This document shows, piece by piece, positions 44,603 through 54,398 of a DNA stretch of 64,000 bases. This stretch comes from Neptunomonas phycophila (GTDB lineage: Bacteria > Pseudomonadota > Gammaproteobacteria > Pseudomonadales > Balneatricaceae). Below the pieces are notes generated by a model that saw only the letters and a list, made by a program, of their open reading frames with translations, was not told the origin of the DNA and did not search any database. The translations under genes were made by a program, and so were the position numbers. The stretch is taken from contig NZ_MRCI01000001.1 in assembly GCF_001922575.1 (NCBI RefSeq), positions 1,612,001 through 1,676,000 on the forward strand, in the 5' to 3' direction. Within the stretch, counting starts at the first letter, position 1, and each line of letters starts with the position of its first letter.

Positions 44603-46107
44603 GCACTGACCTGCTTTGCATGCATAATCGCCATCAAGCTCGGCACGTCTAAATGGGCTTCTAAACTATCAGCCAAACGGTCCAAATCTTGAAATTTACG
44701 TGTTTCATAATCAACTGATTGCACGGTTTTCAGCCCCGCCCATTTTAGAAAGTGTGTAACAAACTCAGATGAGTCGAACAAACCGTGTAGGTATGTACCC
44801 ACAATTTGACCGTCTTCTGAGGTAGCCCCTTCGGGCTGAAAAGAATCGCCCTGCGTCGCTTTTAAAGATAAAAACGGACGCTGCATAGACAAGCCATGAG
44901 TCTCTCCACAATGGATTTCGTATCCTGTGATACGTACATCATCACTAAATAAACGTCCGGTTCTTTGCGTTAACTGCTTTTGATCTAATAATTCAGTTTC
45001 TACATCCAACAAAGCCAACCCTTGCGAGGTTCCTGGCTCACTTTCTATTCCTTTTGGATCATGAATAAACTTACCTAACATTTGATAGCCACCACAAATC
45101 CCAACCAATTTACCGCCGTAACGTAGGTGTTTTAATAAATACAGATCCCAGCCCTGTTTTTTGAGCCAAGCAAGGTCGCTTCTTACGGACTTTGAACCCG
45201 GTAAAATAACTAGGTCAGCTGAAGGTGGTGTTTGATCAGGCGCGACATAAATCAGCTCAACATCGGGATGTAAGCGCAACGGATCAAAGTCGGTGTGATT
45301 ACTTATATGTGGTAGCACAGGCACTAAAATTCGCAGGCTCCCTTTTACATCCTGATCAATAGAAACAGCGTCTTCCGCCTCAAGATGAAAGCCATGCAGA
45401 TATGGCAGCACACCCAAAACCGGCTTTTGGGTTCTTTTCTCTAACCAATCTAAACCCGGTTGCAGCAACCCTATATCACCGCGAAACCGATTAATAACAA
45501 AACCAGCCACGCGCGCCTGTTCTGATTCTGATAAGAGCGCCAATGTCCCAACTAAATGTGCAAACACACCGCCTTTATCAATATCAGCAATTATAATAAC
45601 GGGGCAGTCTACCGTTTCAGCAAACCCCATATTAGCAATGTCATTGGCTCGCAGATTAATCTCAGCTGGCGAGCCTGCACCTTCAACAATGACATAATCA
45701 TAGTGCTGCTCTAGGCGCCTATGCGACTCAAGAACAGCCGCCATAGCGACTTGTTTATAGTCATGATACGCAGCGGCTTCCATATTAGTAATCGCTTTTC
45801 CGTGGATAATCACCTGAGCGCCAGTATCACTATTAGGCTTGAGTAATACCGGGTTCATATCGGTGTGTGGTGCCAAACCACAAGCTTGAGCCTGTACGGC
45901 TTGGGCACGACCTATTTCGCCCCCATCTTCAGTAACTGCACTGTTTAAAGCCATGTTCTGCGGTTTAAATGGCACTACTGATTTATCCATTCGCCACAGT
46001 ACACGACACAACCCAGCCACCAATGTGCTTTTACCTGCATCTGAGGTTGTGCCCTGAACCATAAGCGTTTGGCGTGTTGGACTTTGGTTTTTAAATAACT
46101 GTCTCAT
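44599..46107 (-). CDS. cobQ: Cobyric acid synthase
   Basis: Amidates four side chains of adenosylcobyrinate a,c-diamide using glutamine and ATP. A 502-aa two-domain enzyme: an N-terminal dethiobiotin-synthetase-like ATPase ([15 protein letters not shown] at 18-32) and a C-terminal type 1 glutamine amidotransferase with the nucleophile in [10 protein letters not shown] and catalytic His in YLHGLFDS. Also named CbiP. Tight spacing to both neighbours. Confidence 0.96.
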   Translation of the reverse strand: MRQLFKNQSPTRQTLMVQGTTSDAGKSTLVAGLCRVLWRMDKSVVPFKPQNMALNSAVTEDGGEIGRAQAVQAQACGLAPHTDMNPVLLKPNSDTGAQVIIHGKAITNMEAAAYHDYKQVAMAAVLESHRRLEQHYDYVIVEGAGSPAEINLRANDIANMGFAETVDCPVIIIADIDKGGVFAHLVGTLALLSESEQARVAGFVINRFRGDIGLLQPGLDWLEKRTQKPVLGVLPYLHGFHLEAEDAVSIDQDVKGSLRILVPVLPHISNHTDFDPLRLHPDVELIYVAPDQTPPSADLVILPGSKSVRSDLAWLKKQGWDLYLLKHLRYGGKLVGICGGYQMLGKFIHDPKGIESEPGTSQGLALLDVETELLDQKQLTQRTGRLFSDDVRITGYEIHCGETHGLSMQRPFLSLKATQGDSFQPEGATSEDGQIVGTYLHGLFDSSEFVTHFLKWAGLKTVQSVDYETRKFQDLDRLADSLEAHLDVPSLMAIMHAKQVSA

Positions 46108-46118
46108 GATTGTACTAT

Positions 46119-47135
46119 CTATATTCTGGCAGTCATGTCATGCAAAGCGGCTTCAAGGCGATGCGCTGCTGCTTGGTTGGGCGGCAGACCAATCCTGATC
46201 GCCGGAATGTGTTCAAATAATCGAGTCAAAATACCTTGCTGGGCTAACAAGCGATAAATCTGTTCAGCTGAAGCGGTAGGTACGTAGCAAAAAAGCGGTG
46301 TTCTTGCGTGTGGTAAATGCATGCGTTCCAGTAGATCTGATAACAGAATGCTTTGGGAATTTAAATGCGCTCGCATTTCTTGCTGCCATATCTCGTCAGA
46401 CAAACACGATTGCCCTGCCCAAAGCGCCGGTCCAGACACTGCCCACAAACCACGCTCACCTTGTAAACGGTTCAGATACGCTGGATTTGCCACCACAAAC
46501 CCCAAACGTATACCCGCCAAACCAAAGAACTTTCCGATAGACCTTAAAACAATTAGCCCCTCTGGCATCTCAGGCTGTATACACGTTAGTGAGGCATGGT
46601 GAGGCTCTGCATCCATGAATGCCTCATCAACAATCACTATGCCTGAGCGCTTCTGTAGTGTTTGGCGCCAGCGCTCTATCCGGTCACGAACAATCATTTC
46701 TGTCGTTGGATTATTAGGCCGAACGACCACAATTAGATCCCAAACATCGAGTTTAGATTCCAACTCATCAAGGCTCACAGGCCAAACATCATGCCCATAC
46801 CGGCACCATTGCTCTGTATGCTCAGCATAACTAGGAGATAAAACAGCGACCTTTAAAGCAGATTGAGCGTTTGAAAAAAGCCGCGGAATAATTTCAATCG
46901 CTTGTTGGCTCCCAGCAACGGGCAAAATATGCTCAGTGTTATAATAGCGTTTAGCAGCAACTAACAAGGAATAATCATCATAAGGTAAGTTTCGCCAAAC
47001 CGATGTAGGTGCGTCAGGCAGTGGGTATGTGTAAGGGTTAATTCCCGTCGACAAATCTAGCCAGTCGCACAACGCAATATCAAATTCTTGGCTAGCACGC
47101 CTGATATCTCCGCCATGGAATACACTATCTAGCAT
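46119..47135 (-). CDS. cobD: Threonine-phosphate decarboxylase (CobD-type PLP enzyme)
   Basis: Makes (R)-1-amino-2-propanol phosphate, the linker of the nucleotide loop. A 338-aa fold I aminotransferase-like protein. HGGDIRRA opens the protein, [12 protein letters not shown] follows, and the PLP lysine lies in [15 protein letters not shown]. Called CobC in Pseudomonas nomenclature. It overlaps cbiB by seven bases (ATGCTAG), so translation is coupled. Confidence 0.93.
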   Translation of the reverse strand: MLDSVFHGGDIRRASQEFDIALCDWLDLSTGINPYTYPLPDAPTSVWRNLPYDDYSLLVAAKRYYNTEHILPVAGSQQAIEIIPRLFSNAQSALKVAVLSPSYAEHTEQWCRYGHDVWPVSLDELESKLDVWDLIVVVRPNNPTTEMIVRDRIERWRQTLQKRSGIVIVDEAFMDAEPHHASLTCIQPEMPEGLIVLRSIGKFFGLAGIRLGFVVANPAYLNRLQGERGLWAVSGPALWAGQSCLSDEIWQQEMRAHLNSQSILLSDLLERMHLPHARTPLFCYVPTASAEQIYRLLAQQGILTRLFEHIPAIRIGLPPNQAAAHRLEAALHDMTARI

Positions 47136-48112
47136 TTCAACAGCCCTAATAAAGCAGATGAAAAAGGTACCCCGTTGAGGAGTAAACCTAGCAAATCAAC
47201 CATCACTATAAAGACAACCCATAACCCCGTTGTTTTTGTTACCAATTGAATAGCACGCTTTATATCCGCCGCATTGGGCGACGCGCCCTCACCTAAAAAT
47301 GGTTTATCAACCCAATGACCGTGATAACAGGTCGGCCCACCCAACTGTACGCCTAATGCTCCAGCGCCAGCACTCATGACAGGCCCGCCATTGGGGCTGG
47401 CATGGAGATGGGCTTGTTGCATCCAACAACGCCATGCACGAGAAGGCTGCGGAGCAAGTAACATGTAGCTTAATGCGGTTAATCGTGCTGGTATGTAATT
47501 GAGTGCATCATCAAGGCGAGCTGCACACCAGCCAAATGTTTGAAAACGATCCGTTTTATACCCCCACATGGCATCGAGCGTATTTACTAATCGGTAAACT
47601 ATAGCGCCGGGGGCTCCGGCTAAGACCGCCCAAAATAAAGCACCAAAAATCGCATCACTACCATTTTCTAAAGCGGATTCGGTTGCCGACACTTCGATGT
47701 TCATTGTAGCAGGATCCCGGCTGACGACTCTCGAAGTGAGGCGGCGGGCCAACTCTCTATCACCTGAACTCAGTGCATCCGCGATCGGTAAAATATGCTC
47801 TTTAAGACTTTTCTGACCAATCGCACCGTAAACAACAACGGCATTAATAACCAATATGCAAATGTCATTTAATAATGAGGCTTGAGCCCTTAACGAGTCT
47901 ATTAATAGCCAAATCCCCCATGGAAAGGGTATGACCATTACACACACTGCTACAATTCCGCTGTAACGGTTTAGGCCTGTATTTTCTTGATTATTAAGTC
48001 GCTTTTCCAAGCGCGATGCTAAACGCCCAAACCCAACCAAAGGGTGAAAACGTTTAGGCTCACCCAGTAGCGTATCGAGACAAACACCTAACGCAATGGC
48101 AACTCCTATCAT
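47129..48112 (-). CDS. cbiB: Adenosylcobinamide-phosphate synthase
   Basis: An inner membrane enzyme (327 aa) joining cobyric acid to aminopropanol (phosphate). It opens LGVCLDTLLGEPKRFHPLVGFGRL, the family signature, and includes RDPATMNIEVSATESALENGSDAI and NTLDAMWGYK. About five membrane segments. Also called CobD in Pseudomonas nomenclature. ATGA overlap with the upstream cobyrinate diamide synthase gene. Confidence 0.95.
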   Translation of the reverse strand: MIGVAIALGVCLDTLLGEPKRFHPLVGFGRLASRLEKRLNNQENTGLNRYSGIVAVCVMVIPFPWGIWLLIDSLRAQASLLNDICILVINAVVVYGAIGQKSLKEHILPIADALSSGDRELARRLTSRVVSRDPATMNIEVSATESALENGSDAIFGALFWAVLAGAPGAIVYRLVNTLDAMWGYKTDRFQTFGWCAARLDDALNYIPARLTALSYMLLAPQPSRAWRCWMQQAHLHASPNGGPVMSAGAGALGVQLGGPTCYHGHWVDKPFLGEGASPNAADIKRAIQLVTKTTGLWVVFIVMVDLLGLLLNGVPFSSALLGLLKC

Positions 48113-49407
48113 CGCTTAAATAGAGCAACGCAGGCCGCGGGGGATGACGGAAAATAAAAATGAATGTAACTGGCTAATACATTACCTTGTCTAAAAACAG
48201 ATTCGGCCGTTCGGCGATAATTAGGGCACTCACCCAAGGCAACAGGCGATAATGCAGTGGTAAAGTTTGAGTGGTGATAAGTATGCCCGCGAAAGAGGCC
48301 TTCAGGTAGCAAAACCGATTGCAAAGCTAAACTGACCAAACGCGTCTGCATAACCGCTTCGCCTGGAATAATACCCAACATATCAAACCGCTGACCGGCT
48401 TTATTTGTTAAGGAATTAGCTAGGTACAACATGCCACCGCATTCAGCAATGACCGGTTTATTGGTAGACACGAAATAATGAATGGATGCTTTCATTGAGG
48501 CGTTATTGCTCAATTGCTCTGCATACAACTCTGGATAACCGCCGGGCAAGTAAAGAGCATCCGCTTCAGGAACAACAGCATCTTCCAAAGGCGAAAAATA
48601 TACCAGTTGCGCCCCAAGCTGTTTTAACAAACGCATATTGTCAGCGTAAACAAAACAAAACGCGCTGTCGCGAGCAACCGCTATAACGGTGTCTTTGAGA
48701 GGGTAGCCGGTATCTAGGTTATTGTGGTCGGTATAATGAAAGTGAGTGAGCGGAGGTAAGATAGCTGCCGACGTTTTTGACAAATGATCTGCCGCTTTTG
48801 TCAGCCGCTCGTCTAAATCACTAACCTCTTGACTCAGATGAAGCCCTAAGTGACGTGATGGCAAACCGATTGATTCATCACGCGGAATCGCACCGTACCA
48901 ACGTTCGTCATCATTGATCGCCGTTTTAAGTATTTCACCATGGCGCTCACTACCCACCCGATTGGCTAACACACCGGCAAAGGGAAGCGATGGTCGATAC
49001 GTTTGTATGCCATGAGCAAGTGCGGCAAAAGTTTGCGCCATTGCTGATGCATCAATAACCGCTAAAACGGGTATACCAAAACGTTCTGCCAAATCGGCGC
49101 TTGACGGGTCACCATCAAATAACCCCATAACTCCTTCAATGAGTATGATGTCAGCTTCCTTAGCCGCCTCCGCTAGTAAAGCTTTGCTTCGCTCCTCACC
49201 CACCAGCCATAAATCTAGGTTATAAACGGGGTGTCCACTGGCATGCGCTAATATTGTCGGATCAATAAAGTCTGGGCCTGTTTTAAAGACCCTTACTTCC
49301 CTGCCCGCATTTCGGTGCAACCGCGCTAGTGCTGCCGTTACGGTTGTTTTACCTTGGCCAGAAGCTGGAGCACTGATAAACAATGCATGACACTGAACTA
49401 CCGCCAT
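48109..49407 (-). CDS. cobB: Cobyrinate a,c-diamide synthase
   Basis: Amidates the a and c side chains of the corrin (CbiA in anaerobic, CobB in aerobic nomenclature). A 432-aa protein with an N-terminal P-loop SAPASGQGKTTVTAAL and DPTILAHASGHPVYNLD, and a C-terminal amidotransferase with the nucleophile in IAECGGMLYL and the His in GHTYHHSNF. TGATG overlap with the upstream cobO gene. Confidence 0.95.
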   Translation of the reverse strand: MAVVQCHALFISAPASGQGKTTVTAALARLHRNAGREVRVFKTGPDFIDPTILAHASGHPVYNLDLWLVGEERSKALLAEAAKEADIILIEGVMGLFDGDPSSADLAERFGIPVLAVIDASAMAQTFAALAHGIQTYRPSLPFAGVLANRVGSERHGEILKTAINDDERWYGAIPRDESIGLPSRHLGLHLSQEVSDLDERLTKAADHLSKTSAAILPPLTHFHYTDHNNLDTGYPLKDTVIAVARDSAFCFVYADNMRLLKQLGAQLVYFSPLEDAVVPEADALYLPGGYPELYAEQLSNNASMKASIHYFVSTNKPVIAECGGMLYLANSLTNKAGQRFDMLGIIPGEAVMQTRLVSLALQSVLLPEGLFRGHTYHHSNFTTALSPVALGECPNYRRTAESVFRQGNVLASYIHFYFPSSPAACVALFKR

Positions 49408-50039
49408 CAGAGTTCAACCCCTTTTTGGGCTTTAATACCCGCTTGATAAGCATGTTTAATTACTTGCATCTCTGTCACGGTATCTGCCACATCAATAAGC
49501 GCCTGCGGCGCTCCCCTTCCTGTAATCACAACATGTTGATAGCGAGGCCTGCTTTGTACAGCCGTAATCACATCATCCAATGCGACATACTTGTACTTTA
49601 AAGCAATATTTAACTCATCTAGGACAACTAACGAAATTGCATCATTTTCTAACAGCGTTTTTGCTTGCGCCCAAGCGGCTGAAGCGGCTTCTATATCACG
49701 TGTTTTATCTTGCGTTTCCCACGTAAAGCCTTCGCCCATGACGTAATATTCAACTTCATCAAAGCGGCGAAAGAACGCTTCCTCTCCTGTGCTGTAAGAG
49801 CCTTTTATAAACTGTACGACTCCCACCTGCATTCCATGACCCAATGCACGTGCCACCATACCAAAGCCAGAACTACTTTTACCCTTACCGTTTCCAGTCA
49901 AGACTAGGCAGACGCCTTTATCGTGGTCAGCACGGGCAATGGATTCATCAATGACCGCTTTTTTGCGCTGCATACGGGCTTTATAACGCGCCTCTTTGTC
50001 ATCAATCGCATCGGCATTATTAGGCTTGTTTTCATTCAT
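49407..50039 (-). CDS. cobO: Cob(I)alamin adenosyltransferase, CobO/BtuR type
   Basis: Attaches the adenosyl group to reduced corrinoids. A 210-aa protein from ATG 50039; a TTG at 50051 is in frame but unlikely. LVLTGNGKGKSSSGFGM is the P-loop, GVVQFIKGSYSTGEE and VVLDELNIALKY follow the family. It overlaps the membrane-protein gene upstream by eight bases. It would act both in synthesis and in salvage of B12 taken up by BtuB. Confidence 0.95.
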   Translation of the reverse strand: MNENKPNNADAIDDKEARYKARMQRKKAVIDESIARADHDKGVCLVLTGNGKGKSSSGFGMVARALGHGMQVGVVQFIKGSYSTGEEAFFRRFDEVEYYVMGEGFTWETQDKTRDIEAASAAWAQAKTLLENDAISLVVLDELNIALKYKYVALDDVITAVQSRPRYQHVVITGRGAPQALIDVADTVTEMQVIKHAYQAGIKAQKGVEL

Positions 50040-50634
50040 GAGAGAATCCAAAACGGCTGCCTAAACGACGCAACTCAAAGCTAATGACATGCACACAAGC
50101 TGCCATACCAATGTAAAAAGCTAAGCTTTCCAATCGACGTGGCGTGTAAGCAACCATGCGCTCTACAAACTCAGCAATAGTAGGATTCGCGAACTGTCCA
50201 GAAAATAAATAATAGCTGCCACTCGAAATTAATTGCGCCAATACCAGGCCACATACCATTGCCATCGTTAGACGCAAGATACCAACCGCATTTAATGTCA
50301 TTTTTTGTGCAAACCAACGGCCAGCCAACCACAGAGACGCATATGCTGGAATCAAGGCAATGTAAGAAGGAGTGATGCAGTCGGCGATTGATGCACCTGC
50401 AGCTAATGAAGATAGATCCAGCAACACCGCCGCTGCCATGTAAAAGGTGAATGACCAATGCGACCTCAGGTATACCCCCGCAATAAAGAATACAGCCCAC
50501 GATGCGCTAGGTAGCGCATCTACACTTGCAAAATGCTGCCCACGAGTCACCGCCATCAATACCAGCAACGCCAAGCCAATCATTAATTGAGGCAATGAAA
50601 TTTTATCGAATGAGAGTCGATCTCTGATAACCAT
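50032..50634 (-). CDS. Integral membrane protein of the cob operon, candidate corrinoid or precursor transporter
   Basis: A 200-aa protein with about five or six hydrophobic segments (LMIGLALLVLMAV, WAVFFIAGVYL, FYMAAAVLLDLSSLAAG, LIPAYASLWLAGRW, GILRLTMAMVCGLVLAQ, AFYIGMAACVHVI). AGGAG lies eight bases before ATG 50634. It sits between btuB and cobO with overlaps, so it shares B12 control. Size and topology resemble the substrate-binding S components of ECF transporters, but I see no ECF ATPase here. No named family recognised. Confidence 0.8.
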   Translation of the reverse strand: MVIRDRLSFDKISLPQLMIGLALLVLMAVTRGQHFASVDALPSASWAVFFIAGVYLRSHWSFTFYMAAAVLLDLSSLAAGASIADCITPSYIALIPAYASLWLAGRWFAQKMTLNAVGILRLTMAMVCGLVLAQLISSGSYYLFSGQFANPTIAEFVERMVAYTPRRLESLAFYIGMAACVHVISFELRRLGSRFGFSHE

Positions 50635-50651
50635 AACAATAGCTCCTGCAG

Positions 50652-52466
50652 TTATTTAGGCTGATAAGCGACAGTCAATAAGAACTGACGATCTGGCTGG
50701 TTGTAGCCTGAAACAGTTTCGTACTCTTTATCAAATACGTTACTCACCTTGGCACGCACACTAAGACTCTTTGATACCGCATAACCAAGACGTAAATCTG
50801 TGGTTGCAAAGCCTCCTAGACGCACTGTGTTCGATGCATTATTAAAACGACGATTTTCTGCATGCAAATCAGCACCTAATGAGAATGAGCCAAACTGCCG
50901 ATCCACACTTACGTTTGCGATACGTGATGGACGACGCTGTAAATCATTACCTTTGTTATCGCCAGACTGGTTTTCAGTGTCGAGGAAAGTCAAATTACCT
51001 GTTAGAACCCAATCGGCTAGGGTATAGCCGGCTGTAAGCTCAACACCACGAATGCGGGCTTTCTCAGTATTTTCTGGCGAATAAACCCAACCACCTTGGT
51101 CCACCCAAGTAATTAAGTTTTTATAGCGAGTCTCGTAGATAGCAGCACTTAACGTAAGGGCATCAAACTCAGCCTGTAAGCCTACCTCTAGATTTTTAGA
51201 TTTTTCAGGGGATAAATCAGGGTTACCGTAAGAGTAATCGCCAGCGTAGTACAGATCGTTGAAAGAAGGAGCGCTAAAGGCAGTACCATAACTTACATAG
51301 GTACGTAAAACATCATTCCACTGATACCCCCAAGCAACACTGCCTGTATTATGGTTACCAAAAGACTCATTACGATCATGACGAAGGCTAAACTGGAAAT
51401 CATTTTGACCCGACATTAACAAATATTGCGCAAAAAGGCCTCGATTAAAGCGTGAGTCTTTATCATAAGCTGTTGTAGTACGCACTTGATCACGCTGAAT
51501 ATCCCCTCCTAACGTTAGAACGTTTTCACCCAATTGGATATTGTTCTGGACAGTCAAGGTGTCACGAGTGGTTTTAAATTGGCTGTCAAACGCACTGCCA
51601 GCGTAATCTTTATTATCGTCAGTTGAACGGCCTAAAGTTGCTTGCAGATCCCAATAATCGGTCAATTGCACACCTGCGTTAACACCTACTACGCGCGTAA
51701 TGATCTCCGTCGTATCGGCGGAATAACCATCATATTGGTTTTCAGAATCCGTTAGTGTGTAAAAAGCGCCTAACTCCACATTCTCAGTCGCCTGAAAACC
51801 AGCTCTTAACTCTACGCCATTGGTTTTATAGCCGTCATCATCAGGCGCGGCGCCATTGGACGTAGCATCAAACCCATTGGTTATTTCACGGGATAAATTG
51901 GCATTAAACCAAGCGTTATCGTCACCGCCGCTCAGGTTGATCGTTCCTGCACGCGTGCTGTCACTCCCTACAGAAGCCGATAAACCAACGGTTAGCTCTC
52001 CCTCACCACGACGTGTGAAGATCTGAATCACACCGCCCGCCGCATCTGAACCGTAGAGCGAAGAACGTGGTCCACGAACAATCTCTATACGCTCGACTTG
52101 GGCTAAATTGACTTCTTCAAATGAAAAAGAGCCTAAAGTTGCAGAGCCAACACGAACACCATCAACCAAAACTAATAATTGGTCTGAAGCTGCACCGCGA
52201 ACAAACACACTAGAGCTTTTACCACGGCCACCGCTATTGGTAACAGATATGCCTGCCTGCTTTACCAATAACTCTTTAATAGTTAGCGCTTGTGATTGTT
52301 CAATGTCATCGCGCGTAATAACAGACACAGACGCCAACGCTTGATCAGCAGTTTGTGCATATCGAGAAGCGGTTACTTGCACCGTTTCTAAGGACGTTGT
52401 TTGAGCGGAAGCCAGTGTAGAAGAACAGCAAGCAAGGGCTAATAAAGAACGATTAAAGCTTTTCAT
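50652..52466 (-). CDS. btuB: TonB-dependent vitamin B12 receptor
   Basis: An outer membrane corrinoid receptor (604 aa). Signal peptide 1-21 ends LASA. The TonB box region LETVQVTAS follows directly. The plug (about 30-145) includes QAGISVTNSGGRGKSSSVFVRGAASDQLLVLVDGVRVGS and the rest is a beta-barrel ending in an aromatic strand (LTVAYQPK; terminal residue K rather than the usual F). First gene of the operon and directly behind the cobalamin riboswitch, which supports B12 as the ligand. Length is near E. coli BtuB (614). Confidence 0.95.
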   Translation of the reverse strand: MKSFNRSLLALACCSSTLASAQTTSLETVQVTASRYAQTADQALASVSVITRDDIEQSQALTIKELLVKQAGISVTNSGGRGKSSSVFVRGAASDQLLVLVDGVRVGSATLGSFSFEEVNLAQVERIEIVRGPRSSLYGSDAAGGVIQIFTRRGEGELTVGLSASVGSDSTRAGTINLSGGDDNAWFNANLSREITNGFDATSNGAAPDDDGYKTNGVELRAGFQATENVELGAFYTLTDSENQYDGYSADTTEIITRVVGVNAGVQLTDYWDLQATLGRSTDDNKDYAGSAFDSQFKTTRDTLTVQNNIQLGENVLTLGGDIQRDQVRTTTAYDKDSRFNRGLFAQYLLMSGQNDFQFSLRHDRNESFGNHNTGSVAWGYQWNDVLRTYVSYGTAFSAPSFNDLYYAGDYSYGNPDLSPEKSKNLEVGLQAEFDALTLSAAIYETRYKNLITWVDQGGWVYSPENTEKARIRGVELTAGYTLADWVLTGNLTFLDTENQSGDNKGNDLQRRPSRIANVSVDRQFGSFSLGADLHAENRRFNNASNTVRLGGFATTDLRLGYAVSKSLSVRAKVSNVFDKEYETVSGYNQPDRQFLLTVAYQPK

Positions 52467-52485
52467 GTGAAAGGTGTTTTCCTGT

Positions 52486-52502
52486 GCTCGCCCGCCGCGA
52501 GC
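52486..52502 (-). other. Hairpin just upstream of the btuB ribosome site
   Basis: GCTCGC and GCGAGC form a six-base GC stem with a five-base loop, a few bases before AGGA of btuB. It could take part in riboswitch control of translation. Confidence 0.5.
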
Positions 52503-52562
52503 TTGTCTAATATTCGGGTGAGGCAGACAAAAGGAAATGGGAACAACAGCATAAGTGACGAC

Positions 52563-52612
52563 AGCGGATCTATCGTAACGTTAAATGACTGTCGTAACGA
52601 TAGCCCTCCGCT
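52563..52612 (-). other. Long hairpin between cobalamin riboswitch and btuB
   Basis: An outer stem AGCGGA/TCCGCT encloses an 11-base stem with one mismatch (CTATCGTAACG against CGTAACGATAG). It lies where an expression platform is expected, without a T run. Confidence 0.55.
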
Positions 52613-52629
52613 ATGCCGACGTATGTATT

Positions 52630-52795
52630 TTAGGCCGGTCTCCGGACTTTTAGGCTGAGGGCTTGCCTCGGTTTTTTACGCCTTCCCATGTCAAACACAC
52701 AGTGGCCTTTGTAAAAAACAAACCTAATTACCGTTGCGGGGGCAGTGTAGGCATTGTCACTCAAGCGAGAGACGCACCAACTTCCCGTTTAAAAC
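52630..52795 (-). ncRNA. Cobalamin riboswitch controlling the btuB-cob operon
   Basis: Read on the minus strand, it contains in order GGGAAGTTGGTG (ends at 52774-52785), CACTGCCCCCGCAACGGTAA, GCCACTGTG, GGGAAGGCG and the B12 box AGTCCGGAGACCGGCC (52633-52648). All are hallmarks of the cobalamin aptamer and in the right order. Adenosylcobalamin binding should lower expression of btuB and the genes behind it. The limits are approximate. Confidence 0.95.
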
Positions 52796-52991
52796 GCAAT
52801 AAATCCATTGCGTTACCTAAAACAGAATCAATTTTAGAGACACACACGCTATGGGTCAATTGAAGTTAGCAAAACCGTGATTAAAGTTTTATGCCATATG
52901 ACTCACTCGTTTTAGCTATACCACTTTTTCAAACAGACGTTTAACGTGGGTGCACATAAAAACACAGGGAATGTTTTATTAAGAGGTTAAT
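52796..52991. other. Promoter region between the cob operon and the sigma-54 activator gene
   Basis: About 200 bases upstream of both divergent units. I see the ribosome site AAGAGG of the activator gene but no clear promoter boxes and no dyad like those at 58908-58957. Confidence 0.4.
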
Positions 52992-54398
52992 ATGGAATTT
53001 ACAATTGGGTGCTTAAGCGACCCTAAAGACTACGCCAACATGGAAACGGCCATTGCCAACTACACACACGCAGATGACAGCTTTATGGTTACAAAAAACC
53101 TATCTTGTCGTCACCCAGGCGTTGTCATAGCCAAAACCAAAGATCAGCTCAAGTACTTCCAAGCAGAGGTATTAAACCTAACCACAGCAACACCTTTCAT
53201 ACCACGCTTTTTGGCCATAAAACCAGAATTGTTGGCTTCGATCACTCAAGAGCACCTAACAACCTTTAGCGATATTTTACCCTGCGACTCGTTCAAGGAG
53301 CTATGCCAGAAAATAGTTTGCCGCTTGCAACGCACTCACGCCGTTAAGCAATGCATTAACCAATCGAAATATAGCTACTTTGTCCATGGTATTAGCGACG
53401 CTTGGCAAAAAACATTATTTGAGCTAACTGAAGCCGCACTGTTCTCATCCAGCCCTATACTCATTACCGGGGCTAACGGTACGGGTAAAGAATTGGCCGC
53501 TCAATGGATCAACGACGTATCGCTTCAGGTTCCGCCGCCGTCTTCATCAAGCACTTCTACCTCAGCTAAAACACTCACAACAGTAGATTGCACCGGTTTA
53601 TCGAAGGAACTAATGGGTTCCGAACTCTTTGGCCATGCAAAAGGGGCGTTCACTGGGGCTCATTATAACCGTGAAGGAGCCTTAGATCTTGCTAACAATG
53701 GCACCCTATTTCTAGATGAAATTGGTGAGATGGATACCCCTTTGCAAGCCGGATTATTGAGGGTCCTGCAAGAAGGCACCTACAAACCAGTGGGCAGCAA
53801 CACGTGGAAACGGTCTAACTTTCGTTTAATTTCAGCAACGAACAGGAACCTATTTGAACAACAAAAAACCGGTCAATTTAGACAAGACTTATACTACCGA
53901 CTGTCTGGCTGGGAATGTAAGTTACCTTCTCTTCAAGAGAGGCTAGCAGACATCGTACCCTTGGCTCGTCTTTTTATAGAAAATGCTACAAAGAAAAAAA
54001 TCACTTTAGATAGCTGTGTAGAGTCATTCTTATTAACCCGAGAGTACCCAGGGAACATTCGGGAGTTAAAACACCTGTGCGAGCGTATCGCCAATCGCTT
54101 TGTAGGAGGTGAACGCATCACCTTAGCTGATATCCCCTGCTCGGATCTAAAAGATTTCTTTAACCCAGAACACAACCAATTATTGCAACTTGATAACCTA
54201 GTCGAAATGGCTGTTTTTTCAGGGATCAATTTAAAAGCACTACAGCAGCGGGTCAACGATACGGCGAAGGCCGTGGCTATAAAGCATTATGACGGCAATT
54301 TAAAAGCCGCCGCCAAAATACTCGGTGTGCATGAGCGTACCTTACAATTACATAAGGCACGCTCAAAGTCTGATATGGCGAGTAATAATGCATGCTAA
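52992..54398 (+). CDS. Sigma-54-dependent transcriptional activator
   Basis: A 468-aa bacterial enhancer-binding protein. The N-terminal 130 residues are not a normal sensor: they look like a degenerate receiver ending LPCDSFKELCQKIVCRLQR. The AAA+ core runs about 140-375: Walker A GANGTGKE, sigma-54 contact loop GAFTGA (218-223), Walker B GTLFLDEIGE, and sensor II region YPGNIRELKH. A Ser/Thr-rich insertion (PPPSSSSTSTSA) after Walker A is odd. The C-terminal helix-turn-helix is NLKAAAKILGVHERTLQLH. It ends four bases into the convergent five-gene unit whose promoter is a -24/-12 type, so it is the likely activator of that unit. Confidence 0.94.
   Translation: MEFTIGCLSDPKDYANMETAIANYTHADDSFMVTKNLSCRHPGVVIAKTKDQLKYFQAEVLNLTTATPFIPRFLAIKPELLASITQEHLTTFSDILPCDSFKELCQKIVCRLQRTHAVKQCINQSKYSYFVHGISDAWQKTLFELTEAALFSSSPILITGANGTGKELAAQWINDVSLQVPPPSSSSTSTSAKTLTTVDCTGLSKELMGSELFGHAKGAFTGAHYNREGALDLANNGTLFLDEIGEMDTPLQAGLLRVLQEGTYKPVGSNTWKRSNFRLISATNRNLFEQQKTGQFRQDLYYRLSGWECKLPSLQERLADIVPLARLFIENATKKKITLDSCVESFLLTREYPGNIRELKHLCERIANRFVGGERITLADIPCSDLKDFFNPEHNQLLQLDNLVEMAVFSGINLKALQQRVNDTAKAVAIKHYDGNLKAAAKILGVHERTLQLHKARSKSDMASNNAC

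Noticed and set aside
52467-52863. Small plus-strand ORFs in the region upstream of btuB
   Set aside because: The region is occupied by the cobalamin riboswitch and its hairpins on the other strand.
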